Positions 9,298 through 17,817 of a DNA stretch of 64,000 nucleotides are shown here, piece after piece. Each line of letters begins with the position of its first letter. The stretch's first letter is position 1. The stretch comes from JBDGYW01 sp964518955. GTDB taxonomy: Bacteria; Gemmatimonadota; Gemmatimonadetes; Gemmatimonadales; GWC2-71-9. Where the stretch lies: the NCBI GenBank assembly GCA_964518955.1, contig CAZFHS010000007.1:1-64000 (forward strand), read 5' to 3'. Both the position numbers and the translations under genes were made by a program. The notes under the pieces are model-generated. The model was not told the origin of the DNA. It saw nothing but the letters and a program-made list of their open reading frames with translations, and did not search any database.

Positions 9298-9761
9298 GGA
9301 CGCTAATAGTTGGTATTGGCTCTGACATCCGAGCGGACGATGGGGTTGGGCTCCATGTGGTGCGGGAGCTAAAAGAGCGGCTCGCAGGTGAGAACGTTGA
9401 CGTCATCGAAGCGGGAACAGCTGGCCTGAGTATTCTCGATTCTGTGCGAGGATACGACCGGCTGATTGTTGTCGACGCAATTGTCAGCGGTGCCGCCCCC
9501 GGTACGATTCATCAACTCTGTGGGCCAGAAATCGCACGAACGTCTCATCTAGGCCCCGGCCATGAAGCTGACCTACCCACTGTTCTTGCCTTCGGAGAGA
9601 AGCTCACTGGTGGCCAGATGCCCCGAGAGGTTTTCGTAGTGGCAGTCGAAGCGTCTGATGTGGTTACAGTCTCGACGAATCTCACACCTGAAGTACGAGC
9701 TGCTGTGGCAAATGCCGCCGCCGTGGTAGAAACGATCTGTTCGGAGGGGAAAGTCAGTTGA
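9294..9761 (+). CDS. Hydrogenase maturation endopeptidase, probable CTG start
   Basis: HyaD/HycI-family protease that trims the C-terminal tail of the large subunit, 155 residues. The conserved N-terminal beta strand and Asp motif (TLIVGIGSDIRADDGVGLHVV) lies upstream of the first conventional start (GTG 9357), which would delete it. No ATG, GTG or TTG exists between the in-frame stop ending at 9260 and this motif. The CTG at 9294 overlaps the large-subunit stop as CTGA and has GAGG at 9284-9287, six bases before it. This matches the ATGA overlaps at the other two junctions of the operon, so I place the start there. VVDAIVSG contains the second metal-binding Asp region. The 3' end overlaps the convergent phosphoesterase gene by 8 bp. 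Confidence 0.8.
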   Translation: MRTLIVGIGSDIRADDGVGLHVVRELKERLAGENVDVIEAGTAGLSILDSVRGYDRLIVVDAIVSGAAPGTIHQLCGPEIARTSHLGPGHEADLPTVLAFGEKLTGGQMPREVFVVAVEASDVVTVSTNLTPEVRAAVANAAAVVETICSEGKVS

Positions 9762-10929
9762 GTGTGATGGATACTATCTCCGAGGTACTTCCGGTCCGTA
9801 GCGGCGGCCCCCATGTGCCGGTTCCACTCGTGACGTAAAGAGAGAAGCCATCGATATCGTGCAGACCGTAGTGGTACCCGCCGAAAATCCACTTCGTGAG
9901 GTAGGTGAATGGGAAGATTTGACCTTCGTGTGTGTGTCCTGAGAGCTGCAAATCGACACGAAACTCACGCGCAAATGAAAAATCTATGTCGGGTGCCAAA
10001 TAGGTACTCGTTTGCTGTTCTGCTCTGCCTGACGTGGTTTCCGCAACATCGGTTGGAGTGTGGTACAGGAGAATGCAAGGCTGAGTTGGATCAATGGCTT
10101 CTCCCATTCTCGCTACTGAATGGCTTCTGTTGAATGTCGTAAATTCCGGAAAGCCCGCTCCCGCAATCTGCAACCCGCCAGATTCGACAACCTCGTCGTC
10201 CAAGATTCGTATTCCAGCCTGCTCCACTACCGAAAGTGGTTCGGTGAGCCCCAGGTAACCTTCGTGGTTGCCGGTCACGAAAAACACGCCTCTTGACGTG
10301 GCCAATTCCCTCAGCGGTTTGGTGAATGATTGGAGGTCAGCTCCCATTCCGTCGAAGAGGTCGCCGGTAATGAAGACCATTACTGGCTCCAGTTCGTTCA
10401 CCTTGTCGATCACGCCGTTCAGGAATTGCAAACCTCTGATTGAACCCAGGTGCACATCCGAGAGCTGCACCACGGTTTGACCTTTCCAATTTTGCGGCAA
10501 GTCTTCTATCTGGATTTCGATGTGTTTCACCCTAACCGAGAAAGCATTCACTGTACCATAAACGGTTACAACGACAGCCAAACCCATCAAAGCAGTGAAC
10601 ACTGTGCGATTACTCGTAGCGTTTCTCTTCTTTCGGAGGAGACCATGAATGAGCCAGAACAGGGGGAGTACAACTAGCAGATGCAGCCATAGCCCCATCC
10701 ACAGAGATGCGATCCAGGAGAAAGTGGTAGTGGCGAAGTTGCTCGACAATCTGAGGAAGATCGCGGAGAGGAAATAGCTCATCATCAGTATTACGATCAC
10801 GAGTCGCAGGGCCCTCTTCACTCCCGATCGATTGATGTTGAAGACACGAACCGTTGTGAAGTAAAGGAGATAGTGTGACCCGACGAGGATGCCAAGCGTG
10901 AGAACAGAAGAGAGAATGAAACCAGTCAT
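9754..10929 (-). CDS. Membrane-anchored calcineurin-like metallophosphoesterase
   Basis: A 391-residue protein with about four N-terminal membrane segments within residues 1-135 (for example IVILMMSYFLSAIFL and LHLLVVLPLFWLIHGLL), followed by a YaeI-type metallophosphoesterase domain. Metal-binding motifs are in order: SDVHLGS (DxH), GDLFDG (GDxxD), GNHEG (GNHE), and LSGHTHEGQ (GHxH). The domain is predicted to face the periplasm or cytoplasm depending on the number of spans. Substrate is unknown; relatives act on phosphodiesters or lipid head groups. It overlaps the upstream alpha/beta hydrolase by 4 nt (ATGA), so the two form an operon. Confidence 0.85.
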   Translation of the reverse strand: MTGFILSSVLTLGILVGSHYLLYFTTVRVFNINRSGVKRALRLVIVILMMSYFLSAIFLRLSSNFATTTFSWIASLWMGLWLHLLVVLPLFWLIHGLLRKKRNATSNRTVFTALMGLAVVVTVYGTVNAFSVRVKHIEIQIEDLPQNWKGQTVVQLSDVHLGSIRGLQFLNGVIDKVNELEPVMVFITGDLFDGMGADLQSFTKPLRELATSRGVFFVTGNHEGYLGLTEPLSVVEQAGIRILDDEVVESGGLQIAGAGFPEFTTFNRSHSVARMGEAIDPTQPCILLYHTPTDVAETTSGRAEQQTSTYLAPDIDFSFAREFRVDLQLSGHTHEGQIFPFTYLTKWIFGGYHYGLHDIDGFSLYVTSGTGTWGPPLRTGSTSEIVSITLN

Positions 10930-11687
10930 GTCACGGTATTTAGGAACTCCACCACTATGCGAGCAGCCGCATCAGAGTGAGATGGATCTGAGAAGAGGTG
11001 GTTGGCGCCTGGAATGGCAACGAACCACCGAGGCTGTCGCGCTGCGAGAAAGATCTTCTCTCCTTCCTCGATATTCACGATTCGATCTTCGGTGGGGTGA
11101 ACCACGAGGATGGGGCGTGCCATCTCGGTCACGTGGTCGAGCGTGTCGTGCCGGGCAAGGTCTCGGAAGAACTCGGCAGATATGTCAAAGGGTCGACCGG
11201 CAATCTCTACACGCACCCTCCCCGTAGCCAGAGCCGCCTCGACGTCCACTGTGCTAAACGCCCTCCGAACATGTTCTGTTGTTGCCGGAGACGCCAATAC
11301 TGCGACGGCCTTCACATCCGCCATACGGTGTGTTGCCAATAGCACAGCCGCTCCGCCAAGACTGTGTCCCACCATCGCTGCCTGCCCGACCCCGCGACTT
11401 TTCAGGAATTCAGCCGCAGACATTAGGTCGGCCACGTTTGTGGTTACTGTCGTTTCCGCAAAGTCACCCTCACTCTCGCCGAGTCCAGTGAAGTCAAACC
11501 TCAACACAGTGTAACCGCCGCTGGCTATGCCGTCTGCCAGATGCCTAATGACTTTGTATGACTTAGAACAGGTGAAGCAATGGGCAAGCACAACACCACA
11601 TCGGGCGCCGTCATCGGAGTAGTGGAGCACTCCGGAAAGGCGATTCCGTTGTCCTTCGAAGGTGACTGATTCAATCGATTTTGACAT
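10926..11687 (-). CDS. Alpha/beta hydrolase
   Basis: A cytoplasmic serine hydrolase of 253 residues, resembling the hydrolase half found with OsmC proteins. The triad is visible: the nucleophile in GHSLGG (Ser109), an acid in HPTEDRIV and a base in GANHLF. The oxyanion-hole region is probably AHCFTCSKS. I take ATG 11687 (MSKSIESV) as the start; another in-frame ATG five codons upstream is possible. The start lies only 16 bp from the divergent mntP start, so promoter elements must overlap coding sequence. It is translationally coupled to the downstream phosphoesterase. Substrate is not predictable. Confidence 0.82.
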   Translation of the reverse strand: MSKSIESVTFEGQRNRLSGVLHYSDDGARCGVVLAHCFTCSKSYKVIRHLADGIASGGYTVLRFDFTGLGESEGDFAETTVTTNVADLMSAAEFLKSRGVGQAAMVGHSLGGAAVLLATHRMADVKAVAVLASPATTEHVRRAFSTVDVEAALATGRVRVEIAGRPFDISAEFFRDLARHDTLDHVTEMARPILVVHPTEDRIVNIEEGEKIFLAARQPRWFVAIPGANHLFSDPSHSDAAARIVVEFLNTVT

Positions 11688-11703
11688 TATCCTTACAATC
11701 ATA

Positions 11704-12264
11704 ATGGATCTGCCGACCCTAGTCTTGATTGCCGTTGCCCTCGGGATCGACGCGTTTGCCGTGTCGCTGTCAGCTGGCGCTTACCTCGTGCGCGCAAACG
11801 CGCGACAGACGTTCCGGCTGTCGTTTCATTTCGGTCTGTTCCAGTTCTTCATGCCAATGCTCGGTTGGTTGGCAGGAGCCGAATTGGCCGACGTCATAAG
11901 GAGGGTGGATCATTGGGTCGCGTTCGGGCTGCTTGCATTCGTAGGTGGCAAGATGATCAGGGAGTCGCTCCATGAAGGCAATCTGTTGAAAAAAGACGTC
12001 ACGCGTAGCTGGTCGCTCGTGGCGCTGAGCGTCGCTACCAGCATCGATGCTCTTGCGGTCGGGTTTTCGCTGTCGTTGATAGGTGCTCGAATAGTTTTTC
12101 CGGCGGTCCTCATCGGAATCGTCGCGAGCTTGATGTCACTGTTGGGCGTTCGATTGGGCGAACGAGTATCCGGATTGTTCGGTCGCCGTGTGGAGTTTGT
12201 GGGAGGAGCCGTATTGATTTTTATCGGCGTGAGAATCGTACTCGAACACACGCTCTTTATGTAA
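11704..12264 (+). CDS. mntP: MntP-type manganese efflux pump
   Basis: An inner-membrane Mn(II) exporter of 186 residues, the usual family length. It has six hydrophobic segments and an internal repeat in which each half carries the conserved Asp: GIDAFAVSLSAG in the first and TSIDALAVGFSLS in the second. ATG 11704 (MDLPTL) gives the standard N-terminus. There is no clear Shine-Dalgarno before it and only 16 bp to the divergent hydrolase gene, so the message may be leaderless or start inside the neighbouring gene. No yybP-ykoY manganese riboswitch can fit in this spacing. Confidence 0.88.
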   Translation: MDLPTLVLIAVALGIDAFAVSLSAGAYLVRANARQTFRLSFHFGLFQFFMPMLGWLAGAELADVIRRVDHWVAFGLLAFVGGKMIRESLHEGNLLKKDVTRSWSLVALSVATSIDALAVGFSLSLIGARIVFPAVLIGIVASLMSLLGVRLGERVSGLFGRRVEFVGGAVLIFIGVRIVLEHTLFM

Positions 12265-12278
12265 TACTACGAAGGATA

Positions 12279-13490
12279 TCAGAAGTACACGGTCGCTCGC
12301 GCGATCATCGAGTATAGCCCCGCTGGAAAGACGCCGTCGTCCTTTCCCACCGTGATGCCGCCGAATACCGCCAGCTCCGCATTCTGAGCGATCGACACAT
12401 CGATGCGTGGGTTCAGCATCGCGGAGCCGTCAGGTGACGTAAATACGTACATGCTCCCTATGGCGAGGTCGGAAAGGTCCTTTCGAACGCCACCCAGAAT
12501 CCACCAACGGCCAATAGGCTCTCCAAACATGAGGTTCGCCAACCAGTCGTGAGTGGGGTATGGCGATCCATATTCGGCACGACCGTTATACAATCCCTCG
12601 GCCATCAGGTAGAGACCCCCCTCGAGGGTGTAGTCGAAACCCGCAGCTACTCTCGTGAAGTTCTCTTCCACTTCCATGCTATTGTAGTTGCCTTCCATCC
12701 AAACGCCGAGTCCCATCAACTCCCCGGAAAACTCCAGACCTGTCGCACGCCGTCTCTGAGTGACTGGAGCAAATGTCGTGGGGTCGAGTGAAGTGGAATC
12801 GGTTACCTGGTGCAGTGTCACCGCAAGGTCATAGCCGATGGAGCCGATATGAGTGCCGAGTCGAACGGCGTATCCCGTAGTCTCCAGATTTTGGCGGGGA
12901 GCAACTATCGTCGCGAGCCGGCCGCCCACACCCCACGTGTAGTCGAACCGCAGCGCAGCGACTCCCTCTTTCTCGTAGGTTGGGTCGAGAATGTTCTTTT
13001 GATGGAATAGATCTGTCGGGTTGAAGCTGTACGCTGGTCCCCACGAAAGTTGCTGCTTTCCCGCGCGTATGCGTGCGGAACCAATGTCCCAGGATATATA
13101 GGCGTTGTCGAGGTACGTTCGGTGTCGGTCCAGTTCGAACTCGGCCGGGACCCCCGCAAGTGCGAGATCGGCGACCACGGCATCAGGGAGGTAGCCGCTC
13201 ACGTCGTATGCGATGGTGGCGTGGTTCACGATCATGTTGATGTTCGCTCGAAACTCGAGCCCATCCACACTCGAGTTCGCAAAATCGATGCGAAGCTTGG
13301 AGGCATCGATTAGCTGCTCTTTGACGGAACTGGTGTAGTTGATTTGAAGTGTGTGTTCGACGTAGCCGGTTATGTCTACTTCTTGGGCTGCCGTTATCGC
13401 AGGGTAGCAGAGGGCTAATACTGCCGCCGAGGCAGAGGCGGCAGAGTTGCAGAGCGGCAGGGATCGGCGAACCGCATTCAGTACGTTCAT
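12279..13490 (-). CDS. Outer-membrane beta-barrel protein (DUF1302-like) of the RND operon
   Basis: A 403-residue exported protein with an Ala-rich signal peptide ending near AITAAQ, then many alternating amphipathic strands and a terminal Phe (ATVYF), the usual outer-membrane insertion signal. Motifs such as RAGKQQLSWGPAYSFNPTDLF are typical of DUF1302-like barrels found beside RND exporters. It is the last gene of a four-gene operon and overlaps the upstream LolA-like gene by 4 nt. It probably serves as the outer-membrane partner for lipids or other hydrophobic cargo exported by the RND protein. Confidence 0.75.
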   Translation of the reverse strand: MNVLNAVRRSLPLCNSAASASAAVLALCYPAITAAQEVDITGYVEHTLQINYTSSVKEQLIDASKLRIDFANSSVDGLEFRANINMIVNHATIAYDVSGYLPDAVVADLALAGVPAEFELDRHRTYLDNAYISWDIGSARIRAGKQQLSWGPAYSFNPTDLFHQKNILDPTYEKEGVAALRFDYTWGVGGRLATIVAPRQNLETTGYAVRLGTHIGSIGYDLAVTLHQVTDSTSLDPTTFAPVTQRRRATGLEFSGELMGLGVWMEGNYNSMEVEENFTRVAAGFDYTLEGGLYLMAEGLYNGRAEYGSPYPTHDWLANLMFGEPIGRWWILGGVRKDLSDLAIGSMYVFTSPDGSAMLNPRIDVSIAQNAELAVFGGITVGKDDGVFPAGLYSMIARATVYF

Positions 13491-14269
13491 CGCTGCCTGA
13501 TCCTGCGCGTCAGCGCCGCCCGCGTGAACAACGATGGATCGGGTTCGTCTGCGAACGAGATCTCGACGGTTTCCATCAGTGTTCTCGAGCCCTCGCGGTG
13601 GTTGATCATCTCCATTTTGAACGGAGTCTTCCGGCCGTCGATAACCTGGAATTCCGTCAGGTAGAGCGTCTTGCCACGTTCGTTGTCGTCGAAATACTCG
13701 ATGAGTCTCGAGAGCTTGTCGTCAATGCTAGCCCATATGTAGAGCGAGTCGTACGACGGTCCGCTCGGTGTGGGTACGGCCAGTAGCTTCACGCACATTG
13801 TTCCGTCGAGCTCTTCCTCTCCCCTCAGCTCGGCGGTGTAGTCTTCCTTCAGATCGCCTTGTGCAAGGTCTTCATACGAAAAATCCGAACCCATGGCACT
13901 CTGGTTCCGCGTGTGCCCGGCAAAATGGCGGGTGACGTCACGTCTTCTCATGTAGTACCAGATGTTGTCGCCACCGTCGAGCATCAGAATCTTGTCTCCC
14001 GCAACACGAGCCGGTTCGTCGTAAGCCATCAACGATACGTCACCGTTTTGAGCTGACCAGGACCGGATTGTGAATGTCCGGAGCGAGCCACCAGACGTGG
14101 TGATGGTTTGGCGCATAACTCCGTACGAATGCGGCACGCGTTCCGCTTCGTCGATCAGATGGAGCCACGACGCTCCGTCGTTTTGGGCGGCTGTGGGATG
14201 GGCGACAAAAAACGCAAACCACGCGATTGCCAACGTCACAACGGCATTTTGTTTTCTGCTGGACATCAT
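13487..14269 (-). CDS. LolA-like outer-membrane lipoprotein-sorting protein
   Basis: A periplasmic carrier of 260 residues. The signal peptide (VVTLAIAWFAFFVAHPTAAQ) is followed by a LolA/LolB-type fold of the kind encoded beside MMPL-type RND exporters. Visible features include the YGVMRQTITTSGG strand, the DGGDNIWYYMRRRDVTRHFAGH segment and a C-terminal half in which a sugar- or lipid-binding half-barrel is expected (KTPFKMEMINHREGSRTLMETV). It overlaps the exporter and the barrel gene by 4 nt each, which supports a physical pathway from inner to outer membrane. Cargo is unknown. Confidence 0.78.
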   Translation of the reverse strand: MMSSRKQNAVVTLAIAWFAFFVAHPTAAQNDGASWLHLIDEAERVPHSYGVMRQTITTSGGSLRTFTIRSWSAQNGDVSLMAYDEPARVAGDKILMLDGGDNIWYYMRRRDVTRHFAGHTRNQSAMGSDFSYEDLAQGDLKEDYTAELRGEEELDGTMCVKLLAVPTPSGPSYDSLYIWASIDDKLSRLIEYFDDNERGKTLYLTEFQVIDGRKTPFKMEMINHREGSRTLMETVEISFADEPDPSLFTRAALTRRIRQR

Positions 14270-16989
14270 TTGCTCTCCTCGACACTTCCGCCTGAGAACA
14301 GGCGGATCGTCGCTGGCAGCACCAGTATCGTAGCCAGGAAGCAGGCCCCTACGCCCATGAACAGCACCTGGCCGAAGCTCGCCATTCCTCGCATCGCGTA
14401 GAACCCAACACTCCCGAAGCCGATCATAGTCGTTATCGACGTTAGCAGGATCGCTTTGCCAACGAATCTGAAGCTGTTGTTCACCCGCTCGACACCTTTC
14501 CCCGCCTGCTCGCTGTAGCGGTGCAGGGCGTGGACACCGTCATCGATCCCGATGCCTAGAATGATTGGCGTCGTTATCAGGTTCATGTAGTTGTACTTCA
14601 TTCGGAACACGTACATCAGGCCGAGCATGAGGACGGTGCCCACCGCCAATGGTATGAGCGCCAAGAGTCCGCGGGGGCCACGGAAGTGAAGCACCAATAA
14701 AAAGCCGATCACTCCTAGGGCAAGCAGTGCTGCAGAGCGCCCGTCTGCAAGGGTCGAGTCCATCATGACGATCATGAGTTTTTCGGTGCCGATGACATCA
14801 GGGTCGATCTCCTCGGTCTGTTCGGCAAACCGATCCATATCTGTCCGGTTCCACAGATATCGACGAGGAACTACGTGGAGCAGAAAGCCATCACCGACTC
14901 TGGGCATGAATGTCCTCTGTACGTCACCCGGGAGTTCGTCGATTGAAACCGGGGCGGAATTGGACATCTGCTCCAGATTCGATTTGAGGCGGGATTCCCA
15001 GATTTCTGCGATTTCCGCCAGGCGAGATTCATCCACTCCCTCGGACATCATCGCGAATAGCGACGGCAGCAAGGCCGTCGGGTCTGTGTCTCCAGTCTCG
15101 GAATCGACTCCGGTCATCCTGTCGATTACGTCCACAATCCTGTCGAGGCCCGCAGTGTATGCGAGGTTGGACATCAGGTCGACGTTGTCCCAGAGCCGCT
15201 CGACTTCAGATGCCAGTGCCTCTGCATCACCCGGACTCCAAGCCGCTCTCGTGAGAGATAAAGGCCCTCTGCGAAACACGTCCAGCTTGGGAGCGTAGTT
15301 TGAGATCCGCTCGCTCGACGGTAAGAAATCGCTGATGGCGCTCACATCGCCTACCTCTGGGAGGCGGCGAAAATCTTCTTTGAGGTTGCGGCTCTCTTCG
15401 ACTGACTCAGTGACCACCCATGCGGCATGATCGGAGGTACCAAATCGCTGAGGGATCTGTCGTTGAAGCTCGACCGACCGAAGCCCCTCTGCTTCCAACT
15501 CGAGAAAGTCGTATTCGTACGCGGTGTGTTTCACGGCCCAACCCGATGCAACCGCGACGATCACAGTTCCCGCCAGGAAGAGCCACGGGTGGCGCCAACT
15601 AGTTGCGGCGACCTTTCCTATCCACTCGTAGCCGCCGCTTCCGACGATTGATGCTGGACGCTTAGGCTCGCTTTGCGGAGTTCCCGCTTTCTCCCCGTGA
15701 CGCTCCAACATCACCAGCAGCGCGGGCAGTGTGAGAAAGATCGCCGCCAGCGTCAGGAGGACGCCGAGTCCCGAGGCAACCCCAAACTCTGAGACTCCTT
15801 GAGTGTCACCGACCAAGAGAGTGAAGAAGGCAAGCGATGTTGTGACTCCGCCGATGATGACAGCTATTCCGGTCCCGCCGAACATCGTGGAGACCGCTTC
15901 TTCTATGTCCTTGCCGCGACCCCGTTCCTCTTGGAAGCGCGTCACCACATGCACCGAGAAGTCGATGCCAAGGCCCAGCAATACGAGGCCCATCATGGCG
16001 GTGAAGAGGTTCAGGGAACCGTATATGATCTGGAGTGCGCCCATGGTCCAGAAGATCCCGGCCATCAGCGGCGCAAGTGCGCAAAGTGGGATCATCCACC
16101 CATTGAAGGTTCGTGCAAGCAGGAAGTAGATGAGTATCAGTGCCGCGATCGAGAGGAGTATCGTGTAAAATCCGACGCTGTTCATCTCATCCTGGGCGAT
16201 TTTCGACATGCCGGTTGTGCTGGCAAACACATCGGGGTGGTTTGCACCAACTTCGGCAAGTACCTCTTCAACCGCCTCAACCGCCTCGATAGTCAAATCG
16301 ATGTCGGTGATCGTTGCTTTCGGCGTACAAGAGATGAGCAGCATCTCGCGATCGAGGGACAACATCCACGGCTCGCCCATGGCGAGTGCGTCGGCGGCCT
16401 CGACCATTGCGCCGGCAGGACGATCGCCGGCCACCGTCTCCTGAATCAATTCGAGTGCTCTGGTCAAACCCAAGACACCGCGCGCGATATCTACCTCATC
16501 GCGCCGCATGTTGGATTCGCTGTCGGTGTACTCCATCTCGTAGTCGTCGTTGAGACCTCGAAGAGCACCCACGAGGGTCCAATCCTCGAACGACCGTAGT
16601 GCGCGGTCGAATTGCTCCGACTTCAACAGCACGAATCCGTGATCGCGAATGAAGTCGTTGGGCAGCTTTCCCCACACATTGTGGAGTGCATCCATAGACT
16701 CGAGCCGCGGTATGAGATCCTCTGCCATTGTCACGATCGCGTCGCGGTCGCCTTCCAGGGCGATGACTATTGACGGCTCTCCAAACCGTTCCTGAACTTC
16801 CCGATACAGCTGAACCGTCCTGTCTCCTTTCGGTAGAAGGTCGGTCCAGTTCATTCGCAGTTGGAGGTGTTCTGCGAGCATCAGGCTCACGAGAGTCACG
16901 AACCCGACGAAACCCAGCGTCCAACCGGATCGTCGGGTGGCAAGTGTCGTCAGTGCGGTTACCCACCATGGGGGTTGTCTAGAAGTCAT
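14266..16989 (-). CDS. MMPL/RND-family exporter (HpnN-like)
   Basis: A 907-residue inner-membrane transporter with two repeats, each one TM segment, a large periplasmic loop and five TM segments. The first repeat carries LGLGIDFSVHVVTRF and the second LGIGIDDGVHALHRY, the RND4-type motifs expected to carry proton-relay acids. The resemblance is to lipid and hopanoid exporters (HpnN, MmpL) rather than AcrB drug pumps. Its operon (TetR, exporter, LolA-like carrier, barrel) is a recurrent lipid-export arrangement. Both ends overlap neighbours by 4 nt. Substrate is inferred to be a lipid or hydrophobic molecule. Confidence 0.85.
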   Translation of the reverse strand: MTSRQPPWWVTALTTLATRRSGWTLGFVGFVTLVSLMLAEHLQLRMNWTDLLPKGDRTVQLYREVQERFGEPSIVIALEGDRDAIVTMAEDLIPRLESMDALHNVWGKLPNDFIRDHGFVLLKSEQFDRALRSFEDWTLVGALRGLNDDYEMEYTDSESNMRRDEVDIARGVLGLTRALELIQETVAGDRPAGAMVEAADALAMGEPWMLSLDREMLLISCTPKATITDIDLTIEAVEAVEEVLAEVGANHPDVFASTTGMSKIAQDEMNSVGFYTILLSIAALILIYFLLARTFNGWMIPLCALAPLMAGIFWTMGALQIIYGSLNLFTAMMGLVLLGLGIDFSVHVVTRFQEERGRGKDIEEAVSTMFGGTGIAVIIGGVTTSLAFFTLLVGDTQGVSEFGVASGLGVLLTLAAIFLTLPALLVMLERHGEKAGTPQSEPKRPASIVGSGGYEWIGKVAATSWRHPWLFLAGTVIVAVASGWAVKHTAYEYDFLELEAEGLRSVELQRQIPQRFGTSDHAAWVVTESVEESRNLKEDFRRLPEVGDVSAISDFLPSSERISNYAPKLDVFRRGPLSLTRAAWSPGDAEALASEVERLWDNVDLMSNLAYTAGLDRIVDVIDRMTGVDSETGDTDPTALLPSLFAMMSEGVDESRLAEIAEIWESRLKSNLEQMSNSAPVSIDELPGDVQRTFMPRVGDGFLLHVVPRRYLWNRTDMDRFAEQTEEIDPDVIGTEKLMIVMMDSTLADGRSAALLALGVIGFLLVLHFRGPRGLLALIPLAVGTVLMLGLMYVFRMKYNYMNLITTPIILGIGIDDGVHALHRYSEQAGKGVERVNNSFRFVGKAILLTSITTMIGFGSVGFYAMRGMASFGQVLFMGVGACFLATILVLPATIRLFSGGSVEESK

Positions 16990-17627
16990 GATTCGACTGC
17001 TCCCAATCCTCTCACAATGAATCGTCGGGTTTCCTCTGCCAGAACGGGGTCTTCCAACGGCCCAGGTGCGTTCATCACACGAGGAATCAGCAGATACACT
17101 GTGTCGAGGAGGCCGAACACGAGCCAGATAGCCGCCGTGCTGTCGAGTGGCTTGAATTGACCGGCTGCCACGCCCTCCTGGATTATGTTGTCTAGAATCC
17201 CGCCTACCATGCTCGCGCGGATTTCTTCCGTGCGCGCGCCGAACAAACGCATGAGATCGAGGTCCTCGACGAGGATGCTCATGAACGGGTGGTCACGCAT
17301 CATCGTTGAATAGAAGTCCAGAAACGAGTGCAGCTTGCCGAGCGGCTCCGCGTCGGGCGGCAGGCTGGCCTCCCAGGAGTTGGTCGCGTCTTCTATCACG
17401 GCCTCGGTGAGCTGCATCAGCAGGTCCTGCTTGTCCTTGAACAGGTCATAGAACGTCCGTTTGCTCATGGCCGCAGCGCGGCAGACGTCTTCTACGGTGG
17501 TCTTCTTGTAACCAAACCGTTCGAATAACGGTTCTGCGGTTTCGAAGAAGCGCCGGTGACTAGGAGTTAACTCCTTGTCTCCGTTGTCGTTACGTGAGTC
17601 TGGCTTAACAGGAGTTGGGTCTGTCAT
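16986..17627 (-). CDS. TetR/AcrR-family regulator of the RND operon
   Basis: A 213-residue repressor-type protein. The N-terminal helix-turn-helix is seen at about 25-70 (FFETAEPLFERFGYKKTTVE followed by DVCRAAAMSKRTFYDLFKDK). The rest is the helical ligand-binding and dimer domain. It is the first gene of the operon and overlaps the exporter start by 4 nt, so it is probably autoregulated and controls the export genes. A 30-bp imperfect palindrome 118 bp upstream (17745-17774) is one candidate operator, though it lies closer to the divergent ATPase gene. Confidence 0.85.
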   Translation of the reverse strand: MTDPTPVKPDSRNDNGDKELTPSHRRFFETAEPLFERFGYKKTTVEDVCRAAAMSKRTFYDLFKDKQDLLMQLTEAVIEDATNSWEASLPPDAEPLGKLHSFLDFYSTMMRDHPFMSILVEDLDLMRLFGARTEEIRASMVGGILDNIIQEGVAAGQFKPLDSTAAIWLVFGLLDTVYLLIPRVMNAPGPLEDPVLAEETRRFIVRGLGAVES

Positions 17628-17744
17628 CTGTCGGGGATCTCCATCGTTCGTTCTACGGCTACCTCACACTTGAATGATAAACGGATACACGAACATACGC
17701 AAGTCGTTTACATGGCGTGAATGTGCATGGTAAAATTCTCCTTT

Positions 17745-17774
17745 ACTCTAGAATGCTCATGAGTATATTAGAGT
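17745..17774. promoter_or_regulatory. 30-bp imperfect palindrome, candidate operator
   Basis: Arms ACTCTAGAATGCTCA and TGAGTATATTAGAGT match at 12 of 15 positions when one is reverse-complemented. It lies in the AT-rich divergent region between tetR (start 17627) and the DUF4143 ATPase (start 17818). Size and symmetry suit a TetR dimer, but another regulator is equally possible. Confidence 0.4.
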
Positions 17775-17817
17775 GCTAATGAATTCACTAATACATCTGG
17801 TCGGGGGCATCTCCTGC

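Noticed and set aside
11640..11704. Possible manganese riboswitch before mntP
   Set aside because: Only 16 bp separate the divergent start codons, too short for the yybP-ykoY element.
15799..16599. A 266-codon plus-strand frame inside the RND exporter
   Set aside because: Antisense to conserved membrane-transporter sequence; composition rich in His, Cys and Arg with no domain.
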